DNA of 64,000 bases from Aurantiacibacter luteus (GTDB lineage: Bacteria > Pseudomonadota > Alphaproteobacteria > Sphingomonadales > Sphingomonadaceae): NCBI RefSeq assembly GCF_001010945.1, contig NZ_LBHB01000001.1, positions 620,001 through 684,000 of the forward strand, read 5' to 3'. A program made the position numbers and the translations under genes. Below are positions 46,644 through 56,418 of the stretch, piece after piece. How positions within the stretch are numbered: the first letter of the stretch is position 1; the number at the start of each line of letters is the position of its first letter. A model generated the notes under the pieces. It did no database searches. It was not told the DNA's origin and saw nothing but the letters and a program-made list of their open reading frames with translations.

Positions 46644-48109
46644 TGGACCTCTCGACCTCTCTCGGCTTGATCGCGCCCGAGCTCGTCCTCTCGCTCTCGG
46701 GCCTTGTCCTGCTGCTGTTCGCCGCCTGGGGCGGAGACAAGCTGGCGCGCACGATCAGCATTGCCACCTGCATTGCGCTTGGTGCCGCCTTCGCGCTCGT
46801 CGCGCCCGCGGTCTGCGCCGGAGCCTCCGGCCCCGACCGCATGGCCTTCGGCGGGCAGTTCAGCGCCGATGCCTTTGCCGGCCTCGCCAAGCTGATGATC
46901 TATGCCGCGGCGGGCGCCACGCTCGTCGTCGCCCCCCGCTTCTTCGAGCGGCTCGGCGCCATGCGGGCGGAATTTGCGCTGCTGGTCCTGTTCGCCGCGC
47001 TCGGCATGAGCGTGATGGTCTCGGCCGCCGACCTCGTCACGCTCTACATCGGGCTCGAACTGAACTCGCTTTCGGCCTACGTCCTCGCCTCGATCCTGCG
47101 CGACGACGAGCGTTCGGCGGAAGCGGGCCTCAAGTACTTCGTGCTGGGCGCGCTTGCTTCGGGCATCCTGCTGTTCGGGATGAGCCTGACCTACGGCTTC
47201 ACCGGCACGACCAGCTTCGCCGGTATCGCCGTGGCGACCGCGGGCGGCCTCAACACCGGCATGCTGTTCGGCCTCATCTTCGTGCTGGCGGGCCTCGCCT
47301 TCAAGATCAGCGCCGCGCCGTTCCATATGTGGACGCCAGACGTCTACACCGGCGCGCCAACGCCCGTGACGATGTTCTTCGCCAGCGCCCCCAAGGTCGC
47401 GGCCATCGCCCTGCTGGCGCGCGTCGCGCTGGAGGCGTTCGGCACGCAGGTCGACGCTTGGCGGCAGGTGGTGATCTTCGCCGCGCTGCTCTCCATCGTG
47501 GTGGGCGCACTGGGTGCCATCGGCCAGACCAACATCAAGCGCCTGATGGCCTACAGCTCGATCAACAACGTCGGCTTCATCCTCATCGGCCTCGCCGCCG
47601 CCACCGTGGCAGGCGTGAGCGGGATGATGGTCTATCTCGCCATCTACGTGGTGATGACCGTGGGCAGCTTCGTGGCCGTGCTCCTACTGCGCGATGCCGA
47701 GGGGCGGCAGCTCGAAGGCATCGCCGACCTCGCCGGCCTGTCGACCACCCGACCGCTGGTCGCCTGGTGCCTTCTGGCGCTGATGTTCAGCCTTGCGGGC
47801 ATCCCGCCGCTGTTCGGCTTCTGGGGCAAGTTCGTAGTGTTCCAGGCCACGGTCCAAGCCGACCTCGTGGCGCTCGCCGCCATCGGCATCGCCGCCAGCG
47901 TGATCGGTGCGTTCTACTACATCAAGATCGTCAAGGTCATGTTCTTCGACGACCCGGCGGACACGGTGAAGGGCGAGGCCGACTGGGCGCACACCGTGCT
48001 TCTGGTGGTCTGCGCGCTGCTGATCTCGCCACTGGGGTACTTCCTCATCCCGTGGCTGGGCAACATCGCTACCATGGCGGCGAGCTCGCTGGCGCTTCCG
48101 GTCGTCTAG
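46643..48109 (+). CDS. nuoN: NADH-quinone oxidoreductase subunit N
   Basis: A 488-residue antiporter-like subunit, the last of the operon. Hallmarks: LYIGLELNSLSAYVLASILRDD (Glu), AGLAFKISAAPFHMWTPDVYTGAPTPVTMFFA (Lys), and NIKRLMAYSSINNVGFILIGLA. Fourteen or so membrane helices are visible. Starts MDLSTSLGLIAPELVLS at TGATG after nuoM. The biotin ligase gene begins 7 bases later, so the transcript probably continues. Confidence 0.97.
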   Translation: MDLSTSLGLIAPELVLSLSGLVLLLFAAWGGDKLARTISIATCIALGAAFALVAPAVCAGASGPDRMAFGGQFSADAFAGLAKLMIYAAAGATLVVAPRFFERLGAMRAEFALLVLFAALGMSVMVSAADLVTLYIGLELNSLSAYVLASILRDDERSAEAGLKYFVLGALASGILLFGMSLTYGFTGTTSFAGIAVATAGGLNTGMLFGLIFVLAGLAFKISAAPFHMWTPDVYTGAPTPVTMFFASAPKVAAIALLARVALEAFGTQVDAWRQVVIFAALLSIVVGALGAIGQTNIKRLMAYSSINNVGFILIGLAAATVAGVSGMMVYLAIYVVMTVGSFVAVLLLRDAEGRQLEGIADLAGLSTTRPLVAWCLLALMFSLAGIPPLFGFWGKFVVFQATVQADLVALAAIGIAASVIGAFYYIKIVKVMFFDDPADTVKGEADWAHTVLLVVCALLISPLGYFLIPWLGNIATMAASSLALPVV

Positions 48110-48116
48110 GCCCGCC

Positions 48117-48851
48117 TTGATAGAGACGCTGCCCGAGGCGGGGTCCTCCAATACCGTCCTCGCCGATCGCCTGCGCGACGGAAGCCATGTGCCCGAAGGC
48201 TTCTGGCTCCGCGCCGAGCGACAGACCGCAGGGCGGGGCAGGGCGGGGCGCGCGTGGCTGGGTGCGCCGGGCAATCTCTATTGCTCGACCGTCGTGCACT
48301 TGCAGCAGGAGGATCACGCCGCCCACACGCTCTCGTTGATCGCTGGCCTTGCCGTGCACGATCTTCTGCGCAGCCAGCTCATCAACGGCAACCTTCGCCT
48401 TCCCGGCGAGCAGCGTTGGCTGAAGTGGCCCAACGACATTCTCCTGCACGGCGCGAAGCTGGCCGGAATCCTGTGCGAGCGGGTCGCCGATGCGGTGATT
48501 GTCGGCATAGGCATCAACGTGGCTCACGCTCCCGATGTGCCCGGCCGCGCGACGACATGCATTCACCGCGAGAACGGTCGCAACGCCAACGACCCGGCCC
48601 GCGTGCTGGGCTATCTCGTCGATCCGTTCGCGCACCGCCTCGCCCATTGGCGCGCCCGACCGCTCGCCGCCACGCTCGCCGAGTGGGAGGAGCGAGCGCA
48701 TCCGCGCGGTACGGCGCTTGCCGTCACCGATGGCGACACCCGCATACACGGCACCTTCGACGGACTCGAGCCCGACGGCGCGCTGCGGCTCGCACTGGTT
48801 GACGGGAGCACCCGCATCATCCACGCGGGCGACGTGGAACTGGAGGACTGA
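48117..48851 (+). CDS. birA: Biotin-[acetyl-CoA-carboxylase] ligase
   Basis: A 244-residue monofunctional biotin protein ligase that biotinylates the carboxylase carrier protein. The biotinyl-AMP loop is [39 protein letters not shown] and [13 protein letters not shown] are also family motifs. The N-terminal DNA-binding domain of E. coli BirA is absent, so it should not be a repressor. Start TTG 48117, 7 bases after nuoN. nuoN-birA-coaX-rnj is a familiar alphaproteobacterial order. Confidence 0.92.
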   Translation: MIETLPEAGSSNTVLADRLRDGSHVPEGFWLRAERQTAGRGRAGRAWLGAPGNLYCSTVVHLQQEDHAAHTLSLIAGLAVHDLLRSQLINGNLRLPGEQRWLKWPNDILLHGAKLAGILCERVADAVIVGIGINVAHAPDVPGRATTCIHRENGRNANDPARVLGYLVDPFAHRLAHWRARPLAATLAEWEERAHPRGTALAVTDGDTRIHGTFDGLEPDGALRLALVDGSTRIIHAGDVELED

Positions 48852-48856
48852 AGCCG

Positions 48857-49636
48857 ATGCTTCTCGCCATCGATGCCGGCAACACCAACGTCGTCTTCGC
48901 GCTGTTCGAGGGCAAGGACATCCGCGCCCGCTGGCGCATCGCCACCGATGGCCGCCGCACGGGCGACGAGTATGCCACCTGGCTCGTCCAGCTGCTCGCC
49001 ATCGAGGGGATCGAGCGCAGCGCCATCACCCGCATCATCTTCGGCTCGGTCGTCCCGCGCGCCAACCACAACATCACCGTGCTCGCGCAAAAGTATTTCG
49101 GCATCGAGCCGATGGTGGCAGGCGACGGGGCGGCGGCCTGGGACTTCGATATCGACGTCGAACAGCCCAATACACTGGGCGCGGACCGGGCCTTGAACTG
49201 CATTGCCGCGCACGAACTGGTCGGCGGCGACATGATCGTGGTCGACTTCGGCACGGCGACCAAGTTCGAGGCGGTAGACTTCAACGGCGCATACAAGGGC
49301 GGTATCATCGCGCCCGGCATCAACCTCTCGCTGGATGCGCTGGTCGGTAACACCGCCAAGCTGCCCCGCATCGCCATCCGTGCGCCGGAAACCGCCAGCG
49401 TCATCGGCCGCAACACCGAGGACCAGATGCTGATCGGCGTCTTCTGGGGTTATGTCGCGATGATGGAGGGCCTCATCGCGCGCATGAAGGCCGAAATAGG
49501 TCGCCCGGTAAAGGTTGTAGCGACGGGCGGGCTCGCCATATTGTTCGACGAGAAGACGGACATTTTCGATGTCGTCGATGCCGACCTGACGATCCGTGGT
49601 CTGCAAATCCTCGCAGATCGAGCCGGAGCCAGATGA
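48857..49636 (+). CDS. coaX: Type III pantothenate kinase
   Basis: A 259-residue CoaX, first step of coenzyme A synthesis. The phosphate loop is [37 protein letters not shown] and [16 protein letters not shown] carry the catalytic Asp. [23 protein letters not shown] is the substrate loop. Begins 5 bases after birA, and its stop overlaps rnj (ATGA). Confidence 0.95.
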   Translation: MLLAIDAGNTNVVFALFEGKDIRARWRIATDGRRTGDEYATWLVQLLAIEGIERSAITRIIFGSVVPRANHNITVLAQKYFGIEPMVAGDGAAAWDFDIDVEQPNTLGADRALNCIAAHELVGGDMIVVDFGTATKFEAVDFNGAYKGGIIAPGINLSLDALVGNTAKLPRIAIRAPETASVIGRNTEDQMLIGVFWGYVAMMEGLIARMKAEIGRPVKVVATGGLAILFDEKTDIFDVVDADLTIRGLQILADRAGAR

Positions 49637-51282
49637 AGAAAGATTTTACCCCCGAAGACGAACTGCTGTTCCTCGCCTTGGGGGGCAGCGGCGAGATCGG
49701 CATGAACGTCAATCTCTACGGCTGCCGCGGTAAGTGGCTGATGGTCGATCTCGGCATGAGCTTCGGCAGCAACGAGTACCCGGGTACCGAACTGATGTTC
49801 GCCGACCCCGACTTCATCGAAGAGCGCGCGGACGACCTGCTCGGCGTGGTGCTGACCCACGCGCACGAGGACCACATCGGCGCGATCCCCTATTTCGCCG
49901 ACGAACTGGGCGTGCCGCTCTACGCGACGCCCTTCACCGCCGAACTGATCCGCCGCAAGCTGGCCGAGGCGGGGCTGGAGAATGTAGTCGAATTGAACAT
50001 CATCGAGGAGGATCACGGCCGCCTCGATCTCGGCCCGTTCTCGATCACCTATATCCCGCTCGCGCACTCGATCGCAGAGGGCAACGCGCTGCTGATCGAG
50101 ACGCCGTACGGACGCGTCTTCCACACCGGCGACTGGAAGCTTGACGAGGAGCCGATCATCGGGGAGCCGGCAACCGAGGAAGAGCTGTCGGCCATCGGCG
50201 ACGAGGGCGTGCTGGCGCTGGTCTGCGATTCCACAAACGTCTTCAATCCCCTGCCATCCGGCAGCGAGGGCGCGGTCCATCGCGGGCTGCTGGAGGAGGT
50301 GCAGAAGCACGCGGGCAAGCGCGTGCTCGTCACCACCTTTGCCTCCAACGTGGCGCGGCTGCAGACGCTGGGCGAGGTCGCGCGCGAGACCGGGCGGCAG
50401 CTGTGCGTCGCGGGCCGCTCGCTCGACCGCATCATCGAGGTGGCGCAGGACAACGGCTACCTTCAGGATTTCCCGCAAACCGTCGATTTCGACGAGGCGA
50501 TGATGCTGCCCCGCGGCGAGGTGATGATCCTCGCTACCGGCGGGCAGGGCGAGCCGCGCGCGGCTTTGAGCCGCATCGCCGAGGAGAGCCATCCGCTCGA
50601 ATTGGTCGCGGGCGATGTCGTGCTGTTTTCCAGCCGGCAGATCCCCGGTAACGAGCTTGCCATCGGCCGCGTGCAGAACCTGCTCGCCCAGCGCGGCATC
50701 GTGATGGTGACCGACCGGCAGAGCGAGATTCACGTTAGCGGCCACCCGGGCCGGCCCGAGCTGGAGGCGCTCTATGGCTGGCTGCGCCCGGAGGTGCTGG
50801 TGCCTGTCCACGGCGAGATCCGCCACATGCTCGAACAGGCGCGCGTGGGAAGGGCGAGCGGCATTCCCTACAACGTATTCCAGAAAAACGGCGACATCGT
50901 GCGCCTTGCCCCCGGTGAGCCGACCAAGCTTGGCGAAGTGCTGACAGGCCGCCTGGTGCTGGACGGCGATATCATCGTGCCTGCCGACGGAGAGGCGATC
51001 ACCATGCGTCGCCGCCTCGCGCGCGACGGGGTTCTGGTCGTGGTGCTCGATGGGCGCGGCGGCGTGACGGTGGAGGGCATCGGCCTGCCCCTAGACGAGG
51101 ATTACGACGCCTTCGTCGCCGAGGCGCAGGCCGACGTGGTTAAGGCCATTGCGCGCGCGGGCAAGGGCCGCCGCCCCGATCCGGATGCGGTCGCGGAGGC
51201 TGCGCGCCTCGCCGCGCGCCGTGCCGCGCAGCGTTGGTCGGGCAAGAAGCCGCAGACGCGGGTCATCTCCCTCCAGCCATGA
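49633..51282 (+). CDS. rnj: Ribonuclease J
   Basis: A 549-residue metallo-beta-lactamase/beta-CASP nuclease with 5'-exo- and endonuclease activity on RNA. The zinc motif is [15 protein letters not shown] (HxHxDH). Further family phrases are [33 protein letters not shown] and [14 protein letters not shown]. The C-terminal region is shortened relative to Bacillus enzymes, ending [19 protein letters not shown] 49633 overlaps the coaX stop. With RNase E nearby, this genome encodes both main decay nucleases. Confidence 0.95.
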   Translation: MKKDFTPEDELLFLALGGSGEIGMNVNLYGCRGKWLMVDLGMSFGSNEYPGTELMFADPDFIEERADDLLGVVLTHAHEDHIGAIPYFADELGVPLYATPFTAELIRRKLAEAGLENVVELNIIEEDHGRLDLGPFSITYIPLAHSIAEGNALLIETPYGRVFHTGDWKLDEEPIIGEPATEEELSAIGDEGVLALVCDSTNVFNPLPSGSEGAVHRGLLEEVQKHAGKRVLVTTFASNVARLQTLGEVARETGRQLCVAGRSLDRIIEVAQDNGYLQDFPQTVDFDEAMMLPRGEVMILATGGQGEPRAALSRIAEESHPLELVAGDVVLFSSRQIPGNELAIGRVQNLLAQRGIVMVTDRQSEIHVSGHPGRPELEALYGWLRPEVLVPVHGEIRHMLEQARVGRASGIPYNVFQKNGDIVRLAPGEPTKLGEVLTGRLVLDGDIIVPADGEAITMRRRLARDGVLVVVLDGRGGVTVEGIGLPLDEDYDAFVAEAQADVVKAIARAGKGRRPDPDAVAEAARLAARRAAQRWSGKKPQTRVISLQP

Positions 51283-51569
51283 AGCTCACCTCTATCATCG
51301 CCATCTATGCGCTGTTCTGGGTGATGAGCGCCTTCCTGCTGCTGCCCTTCGGGGTGCGGACGGCGGACGAGGCGGGGGTGGCCAAGGTGCCCGGCCAGGC
51401 CGACAGCGCGCCTGCCGAGTTCCACCCGTGGCGGATCGTCGTTCGTGCGACGGTGCTGGCCGCGGTGCTGTGCGGGCTCTACGTCGCGAACTACATTTAT
51501 GGCTGGGTGACGGTCGACGACGTCAACCTGTTCGGCACGCCGCCCGGCTACGAGCCTCCCCGGCGCTAG
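51279..51569 (+). CDS. DUF1467 family membrane protein
   Basis: A 96-residue protein with two hydrophobic helices (SIIAIYALFWVMSAFLLLPFGV and ATVLAAVLCGLYVANYIYGWV). The family phrase is LPFGVRTADEAG, followed by a polar VPGQADSAPAEFHPW loop. DUF1467 genes commonly follow rnj in alphaproteobacteria; the function is unknown. ATG 51279 overlaps the rnj stop (ATGA). The end lies 6 bases from the convergent coiled-coil gene. Confidence 0.85.
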   Translation: MKLTSIIAIYALFWVMSAFLLLPFGVRTADEAGVAKVPGQADSAPAEFHPWRIVVRATVLAAVLCGLYVANYIYGWVTVDDVNLFGTPPGYEPPRR

Positions 51570-51575
51570 GTCGCG

Positions 51576-54020
51576 TCAGCCCCGCAGGCGGTCGATCGAC
51601 TGGGCCAGCGCCACGTAGAGCTTGCCCACCTCGCTGGACAGCAGCGTGACCGCGATGGAATTGCCGTCGCGGGTCGAGAGCACCTCGCGCAGCATCGCCT
51701 CGAAGTCGTGAATGTAGCGGTTCACCGTTTCGCGGAATTCGCCGTCGGCGTCGTAGACTTCGGCCACGGCGCGGCTTTCCTGCTTGTCCAGCAGGCGCAC
51801 CGCGCGACGCGTGAAGATGCCCCGGTCGCCGCGCAGGTAATTGGTCCACTGGGTATCGGACACCTCGTTCTCGAAGGCCTTGGCGATGTCGATGGCGGAG
51901 GAATTGAGCGCCTCCGTAATCAGCGCCATGCGCCGGGTGAACTCGCTGTCGACGCGCTCTTCGGCGCGCTCGCGTGCGTAGGCCACGCGGGCTTCGAGGT
52001 TGTGCGCCAGTGCATCGACCTCGCCCAGCTGGCTGCGCAGGGTCTCGGTCGTGGCGGCACCGCTTGCGCTGGCACGGGCGACGGCGGTTTCGAGTTCGGC
52101 GATGGCCTCGCTGGCATTGCGGTGAATGGCCTCGGCAATGCGGGTTCGGCTGTCCTCGGCGATGCGCTCCGCGATTTCGGCGATGACCTCGCGCTGATTG
52201 TCGCGCAGTCCCTCGAGCGCGCCCGTGGCTTCGCCGGAAAGCTGCCCCAGCGCGGCGCGCAGCTCGCCGCCGGTGCGCTCGGCCAGGCGCTCGCTTTCGG
52301 CGGCGAGGGCGGCCATGCGCTCCTCGAGCGCGCCCAACGTCTCCAGCGACGCCGCGCCGGTGTCGCGCGCCGTCTCGACGTGGGCGGAGAGCGTCTCGCC
52401 GCGCGTTGCCGCCTCGCCGATGAGGCCGTGAAGCCGCGCGGCCTCGTTGCCGAAACGGGCGAGCCGTCGCTCGGCCTCGGCGATGGAATCGGACAGGGCG
52501 CCCTGCGAATGGTCGGAGCCCGAACGGATGATCTCGAGCAGCCTTACGCTGTCATCGGTCAGCCGCGCGATGGTCGCGCCGCTGCTGTCGAGCACTGCGC
52601 GGCTCTGCTCCACCCGCTCCGCCAATACCTGTGCCGCGCCGCCCAGCGCATCGCCCGCGTCGCGGCTTTCCGCGGCCATGCGCTGCATCTCGGCATCGAG
52701 TTCGGCCATGCGTTCGGCCAGTGCATCGGCCCGCCTGGTCATGCCCGCGGCGTGCGCAATCTGCGCGTCCTGCCGCTCGTGCATGGCGGTATCGATGGCG
52801 AGCAGGCGCGCATCGAGCGCGGCAAGACGCTCGCTTGCGCTCGTCACGGCGGCTTCGTCTGCCTGGGCGATGCTCGTGATCGCTGCATTCATGCGCTCTT
52901 CCAGCGCGGCGATGCCATCACTCCACTGGCCCAAGGCCCGGTCGCGTCCGTCGCCCAGCGAGGCGATGACGCGCTGGCCGTCCGCCTCGAGCGCTGCAAG
53001 CCGCTCGCGCATGGCGGCCAACGCAGCTTCACCCGCCTCGCGCTGCGCAATGTCGTGCGCGCGCAATTCTTCGGCGACGGCAGCTGCGCGGGTGCGGATC
53101 GAGGCGATGGCCTCCTCCTGCGACATGGCAAGATCGGCGCGGAACCCTTCGCTGACGCGGCGCAGCTTCTCGAACCGCTCCTTGGTCGCCTCGCCCAGCG
53201 CGCTGACCTGGCTGTCGAACAGTTCGAGCGTGGCGCCCACGCGTTCTGCGATGCGCTCGACGTGGCTTTCGCTGGCCTCGCCGAACTGGTTGAGGCGGTC
53301 GAACCCGGTCACCAGCGCTTCGATGTGGCCCTGCGCCACGTTGCCCGCGTTGCCGATCTGGTTGGTCATGTCGCGCGCGGCGTTGGCGACCACGGGCAGG
53401 TGATCGCGCAGGCTCGTCATGTTGGCGAGCGCGGTGTCGCTGACGGTGCCGATCTGCTCGACCTGCGCGCCGTTCTCGCGAATAAGATTTTGCAGCCGGT
53501 CGGCGTTGGTGGAAAGCCGCTCGTTCGCGAGGCGTCCCAGAGTCTCGAGATCGCGCGACTGGGCGGCGATGAAATCGCGGGCGATGGCCAGTTCGCGGTT
53601 CACGATGCCGAGGCGGCTCTCGAGCTGGGCAGATTCGTGCGAGAGCGCGCGCGCGGCATCGGTGAAGCGGTTGGCTTCGCGCCGGCTGTTGCGCATGGCG
53701 AGCAGCCACAGGCCGACCACGAGGATCACCGGCAGCGACCATTGGCCGACCCAGTCGATCCATTGCTGCGGGCCTGCGCCGCCGAGCATCTGGGAGAAAT
53801 TGGCCCAGGCGAAGAACACGGTCCATCCAAGCACCGCCAGGATCGCAAGTGCCGGGACGGCCCAGGCGAAGCGCGGGCGAGCGGGGTGCTGCTCCTCGTC
53901 CTCGACCCAGAATTGCTCCGCCTCGACCTCCGCCTCGTCCTCGTAGGGCTGCTGCAGCTCCAACGTCGCGGGGTCTGCTGCCTCGTCCGACGTGCCGTAA
54001 TCGGGCTCCGGATGGACCAT
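51576..54020 (-). CDS. Two-TM long coiled-coil protein, TipN-like candidate
   Basis: An 814-residue protein. An acidic N-terminus precedes two membrane helices (FAWAVPALAILAVLGWTVFF and SLPVILVVGLWLLAM). Nearly 600 residues of helical coiled coil follow, rich in Ala, Glu, Arg and Leu. The C-terminal ~80 residues have a conserved-looking end with GIFTRRAVRLLDKQE and NRYIHDFEAMLREVL. This layout matches the Caulobacter polarity factor TipN, and I think the C-terminal block resembles it, but I could not align them here. I chose ATG 54020, with GGAG 9 bases upstream; ATG 54062 would add 14 residues. Confidence 0.75.
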   Translation of the reverse strand: MVHPEPDYGTSDEAADPATLELQQPYEDEAEVEAEQFWVEDEEQHPARPRFAWAVPALAILAVLGWTVFFAWANFSQMLGGAGPQQWIDWVGQWSLPVILVVGLWLLAMRNSRREANRFTDAARALSHESAQLESRLGIVNRELAIARDFIAAQSRDLETLGRLANERLSTNADRLQNLIRENGAQVEQIGTVSDTALANMTSLRDHLPVVANAARDMTNQIGNAGNVAQGHIEALVTGFDRLNQFGEASESHVERIAERVGATLELFDSQVSALGEATKERFEKLRRVSEGFRADLAMSQEEAIASIRTRAAAVAEELRAHDIAQREAGEAALAAMRERLAALEADGQRVIASLGDGRDRALGQWSDGIAALEERMNAAITSIAQADEAAVTSASERLAALDARLLAIDTAMHERQDAQIAHAAGMTRRADALAERMAELDAEMQRMAAESRDAGDALGGAAQVLAERVEQSRAVLDSSGATIARLTDDSVRLLEIIRSGSDHSQGALSDSIAEAERRLARFGNEAARLHGLIGEAATRGETLSAHVETARDTGAASLETLGALEERMAALAAESERLAERTGGELRAALGQLSGEATGALEGLRDNQREVIAEIAERIAEDSRTRIAEAIHRNASEAIAELETAVARASASGAATTETLRSQLGEVDALAHNLEARVAYARERAEERVDSEFTRRMALITEALNSSAIDIAKAFENEVSDTQWTNYLRGDRGIFTRRAVRLLDKQESRAVAEVYDADGEFRETVNRYIHDFEAMLREVLSTRDGNSIAVTLLSSEVGKLYVALAQSIDRLRG

Positions 54021-54255
54021 GTCGGCATTCTCCAGCGGCAGGAAATTTCGGCGGCGTGTCATGCCGGGACATCTATCAGATTGGCATGCGCGTGAAACCC
54101 CGTCCGATCCCGTTGTCCGCCATCCACTTGCGCGCACTCGCTTTCCATCGCGGTTTCGCAACGCTTTTCCGCGCTGCCGCAACGAGGCGGCTTGGCAGGA
54201 GCGGGCGGCCTGCCTAGCGTGCGCCGCTCACGATGGACGACCGGGAGCGAGACAT

Positions 54256-55419
54256 TTGCGGGCCGCACTGATCAGCCTGCCACGGCCCGAAGAGGGCGAG
54301 GCCGAGGTTCCGGCCATCGCCGGAAAGAGCGTGGCCGAACGCCAGCTCCTGTTCGCCAAGGCCTGCGGCTGCACCGCTGCGATCGCCTTCGGAGGAGGGG
54401 CTTCTGCGGCGGCGGTGGCCCTGCGCCACGCGGCGGAACGCGAAGACATGCGCTTCCAGGTGATCTCGAGCGCCCACGCGCTCCCCGGCGCCATCGCCGA
54501 CGACGACAGCCTGATGGTGTTTCAGCCCGCCATGCTGCCGGAGGCGCGGCAGGCGCTCGACCTGCTGCGCGCCGAGGGAGAGCGGATGCTGATCGTCTCC
54601 GCCGGGCCCGGCACCAGCGCCGGGTTCGAACGCATCGACCTCGACCGCGCCTGGGCCGGCGCGATGACGATTCCGGGCAAGTGGCTCGGCCGCCTCATCA
54701 GCCTTCCCGAGGATGCGGCGCCTCATGCCGCGCTGCTCAGAATCGCGTTGCAGATGCGCCTGCCCGAAGCCCGGCTCGACCAGTCGCTGCTCGACGACGG
54801 ACGCTGGATGGTGGTGCGCGATGCCGCCTCGGCACAGCGCCGAGAGGCGACGTGGCTACGCAGCCACCTGGGCGACACTCCGCCGACCGCGCCGTCGCGT
54901 TGGCTGGCGCAGCGAATCGTCGTGCGCGCGGGAGGCTGGTTGATGGACCGGCCCTTCGCCCGGCCCATGCTCGCCGTACTGTCGATGGGCCTGCTGGGCG
55001 GTGCGCTTGCAGCGGCGTTTAACGCGCTGCCGGTGGTCGCCTTCGCACTGACAGCGCTGGCCGTGCCGACGATCGAGAGCTTCCTCGCGCTGTCCCGACT
55101 TGCCGTCGCGCCGTTCGGTGCCATCGGGCGCTTGCCATGGCTGCGGCGCATCGTCGACCTGACCCTTCTGGCCATCGGGGTGCTGGCGATCGAGGGCGAA
55201 TGGCAGCGGGCGCTGTTCCCGCCGCTGGTGCTGGGCACCGGGCTGCTGCTTCTCGACCGCGACCGCGTGCCAACCTATGCCGAGCCCTTGCGCGACCAGG
55301 CGCTGGTGGCGCTGCTGGTGGCGGCGGTCGCCGCACTGACCACGCCGGAGATGGCTATCATGCTTGCAGGGGTGTTGGTCATCGGCGCAAATCTTCTGCC
55401 TCGCGGGGGCGAGGGATAA
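54256..55419 (+). CDS. Membrane protein with nucleotidyltransferase-like N-terminus
   Basis: A 387-residue protein starting at TTG 54256, after GGGAGCGAG. The first ~190 residues resemble a degenerate GT-A nucleotidyltransferase fold: VPAIAGKSVAERQLLFAKACGC, then GPGTSAGFERIDLDRAWAGAMTIPG. The classical nucleotide loop is not obvious. After residue ~220 there are about six membrane segments. The architecture recalls bifunctional nucleotidyltransferase-phosphatidyltransferases of polyol phosphate lipids, but I do not see the CDP-alcohol motif DGxxAR. Function unknown. It is divergent from the coiled-coil gene. Confidence 0.7.
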   Translation: MRAALISLPRPEEGEAEVPAIAGKSVAERQLLFAKACGCTAAIAFGGGASAAAVALRHAAEREDMRFQVISSAHALPGAIADDDSLMVFQPAMLPEARQALDLLRAEGERMLIVSAGPGTSAGFERIDLDRAWAGAMTIPGKWLGRLISLPEDAAPHAALLRIALQMRLPEARLDQSLLDDGRWMVVRDAASAQRREATWLRSHLGDTPPTAPSRWLAQRIVVRAGGWLMDRPFARPMLAVLSMGLLGGALAAAFNALPVVAFALTALAVPTIESFLALSRLAVAPFGAIGRLPWLRRIVDLTLLAIGVLAIEGEWQRALFPPLVLGTGLLLLDRDRVPTYAEPLRDQALVALLVAAVAALTTPEMAIMLAGVLVIGANLLPRGGEG

Positions 55420-55454
55420 CGCGGAATTAACGCTGAGGGTGTAGCGATCCAGGC

Positions 55455-56414
55455 ATGAGCGATACCGCCCAGGCCGGTCCATCCGTGGAAGCGGTGGAAG
55501 ACATGCTTCGTGACGAGCTGGCGCATGGCGACGTGATGATCGCCACGGCGCGCCCGATCCTGCGCCATCTCCTCGCGAACGACGACCACGCGCTGTTCAG
55601 CGACGAGGTGATCGCGCGGGTGCGCGGGATGATGGTGAATGTGGCCCGGCAACTGCTCTTCGCTCTCGCGCAGCACGCCGAGCTGGAAGATCCGGCCCGC
55701 TTCGCCGACGCGCGCGAGGACGCCATCGCCCTCGCGTTGCTGGAGGATGGCGACTTTTTGGGCCACGCCCACGCGCTGACCATCGAGGCGCAGATCGCCC
55801 AGCGCCTGCAGCATCGCAGCGGCATCGATGCCGTCCTCTCGCCGCTGTTGCAGGAACAGGCGGCATCGAGCGATCCGGCCATGGCGGCGGCGGCCATGCA
55901 GGTGCTGTCGGCGCAGGCGCGCTTCATGCAGGCGCAGCGGCGCATGGAACTGCCGCTGGCGGAATTGCCTGCGGACTTGCTCGAGCGCGCCCTCGCACTG
56001 CTCGCGGATCACAACGAGGACATGGCCGTGGCGGCTCAGTCGGCCGTGGCTGCGCTGAACGCCGGTTACAAGGCCGAGGATCGCCGCGTCGCCCGTACGC
56101 TTGCGCTGGTCAGCGCCATGCAACACCGGGCAAAACGCGCGCTGGAGGTCGATCACGCCGGAGTAGCCCTCTTCGTTTCCGCCCTCGGCATGGCTTCGAA
56201 CCAGGACCGCGATACGGTAATCCTCTCGCTCGGCGAAAACCAGTGCGCGCGCCTGGCACTCAGCCTTCGCGCCGCGGGCCTGGGGCAGAAAGCGGTGGAG
56301 GACCAGTTCCTCTATCTCCATCCCGATATCGAACTGCCCGACGGTTTCGATCGCGTGCGTGTCGACCGGGCGGCCACGATGCTCGCCGCCGCGCGCCTGC
56401 ACGAGGACGCTTGA
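55455..56414 (+). CDS. Helical repeat protein of unknown function, paired with kinase-like gene
   Basis: A 319-residue soluble, mostly helical protein, starting MSDTAQAGPSVEAVEDMLRDEL. Hydrophobic positions repeat at roughly 30-40-residue intervals, suggesting HEAT-like alpha repeats (ANDDHALFSDEVIARVRGMM, then AEDRRVARTLALVSAMQHRA). It resembles the DUF2336-type alphaproteobacterial proteins in style, but I cannot confirm that. It ends 4 bases before the histidine-kinase-like gene, so the two are likely cotranscribed and may work together. Confidence 0.7.
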   Translation: MSDTAQAGPSVEAVEDMLRDELAHGDVMIATARPILRHLLANDDHALFSDEVIARVRGMMVNVARQLLFALAQHAELEDPARFADAREDAIALALLEDGDFLGHAHALTIEAQIAQRLQHRSGIDAVLSPLLQEQAASSDPAMAAAAMQVLSAQARFMQAQRRMELPLAELPADLLERALALLADHNEDMAVAAQSAVAALNAGYKAEDRRVARTLALVSAMQHRAKRALEVDHAGVALFVSALGMASNQDRDTVILSLGENQCARLALSLRAAGLGQKAVEDQFLYLHPDIELPDGFDRVRVDRAATMLAAARLHEDA

Positions 56415-56418
56415 GCCG

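Noticed and set aside
51708-54095. A 795-codon open frame on the plus strand opposite the coiled-coil gene
   Set aside because: It is an antisense shadow produced by biased codon use; the minus-strand product has clear membrane helices and coiled coil, while this translation shows no recognisable domain.
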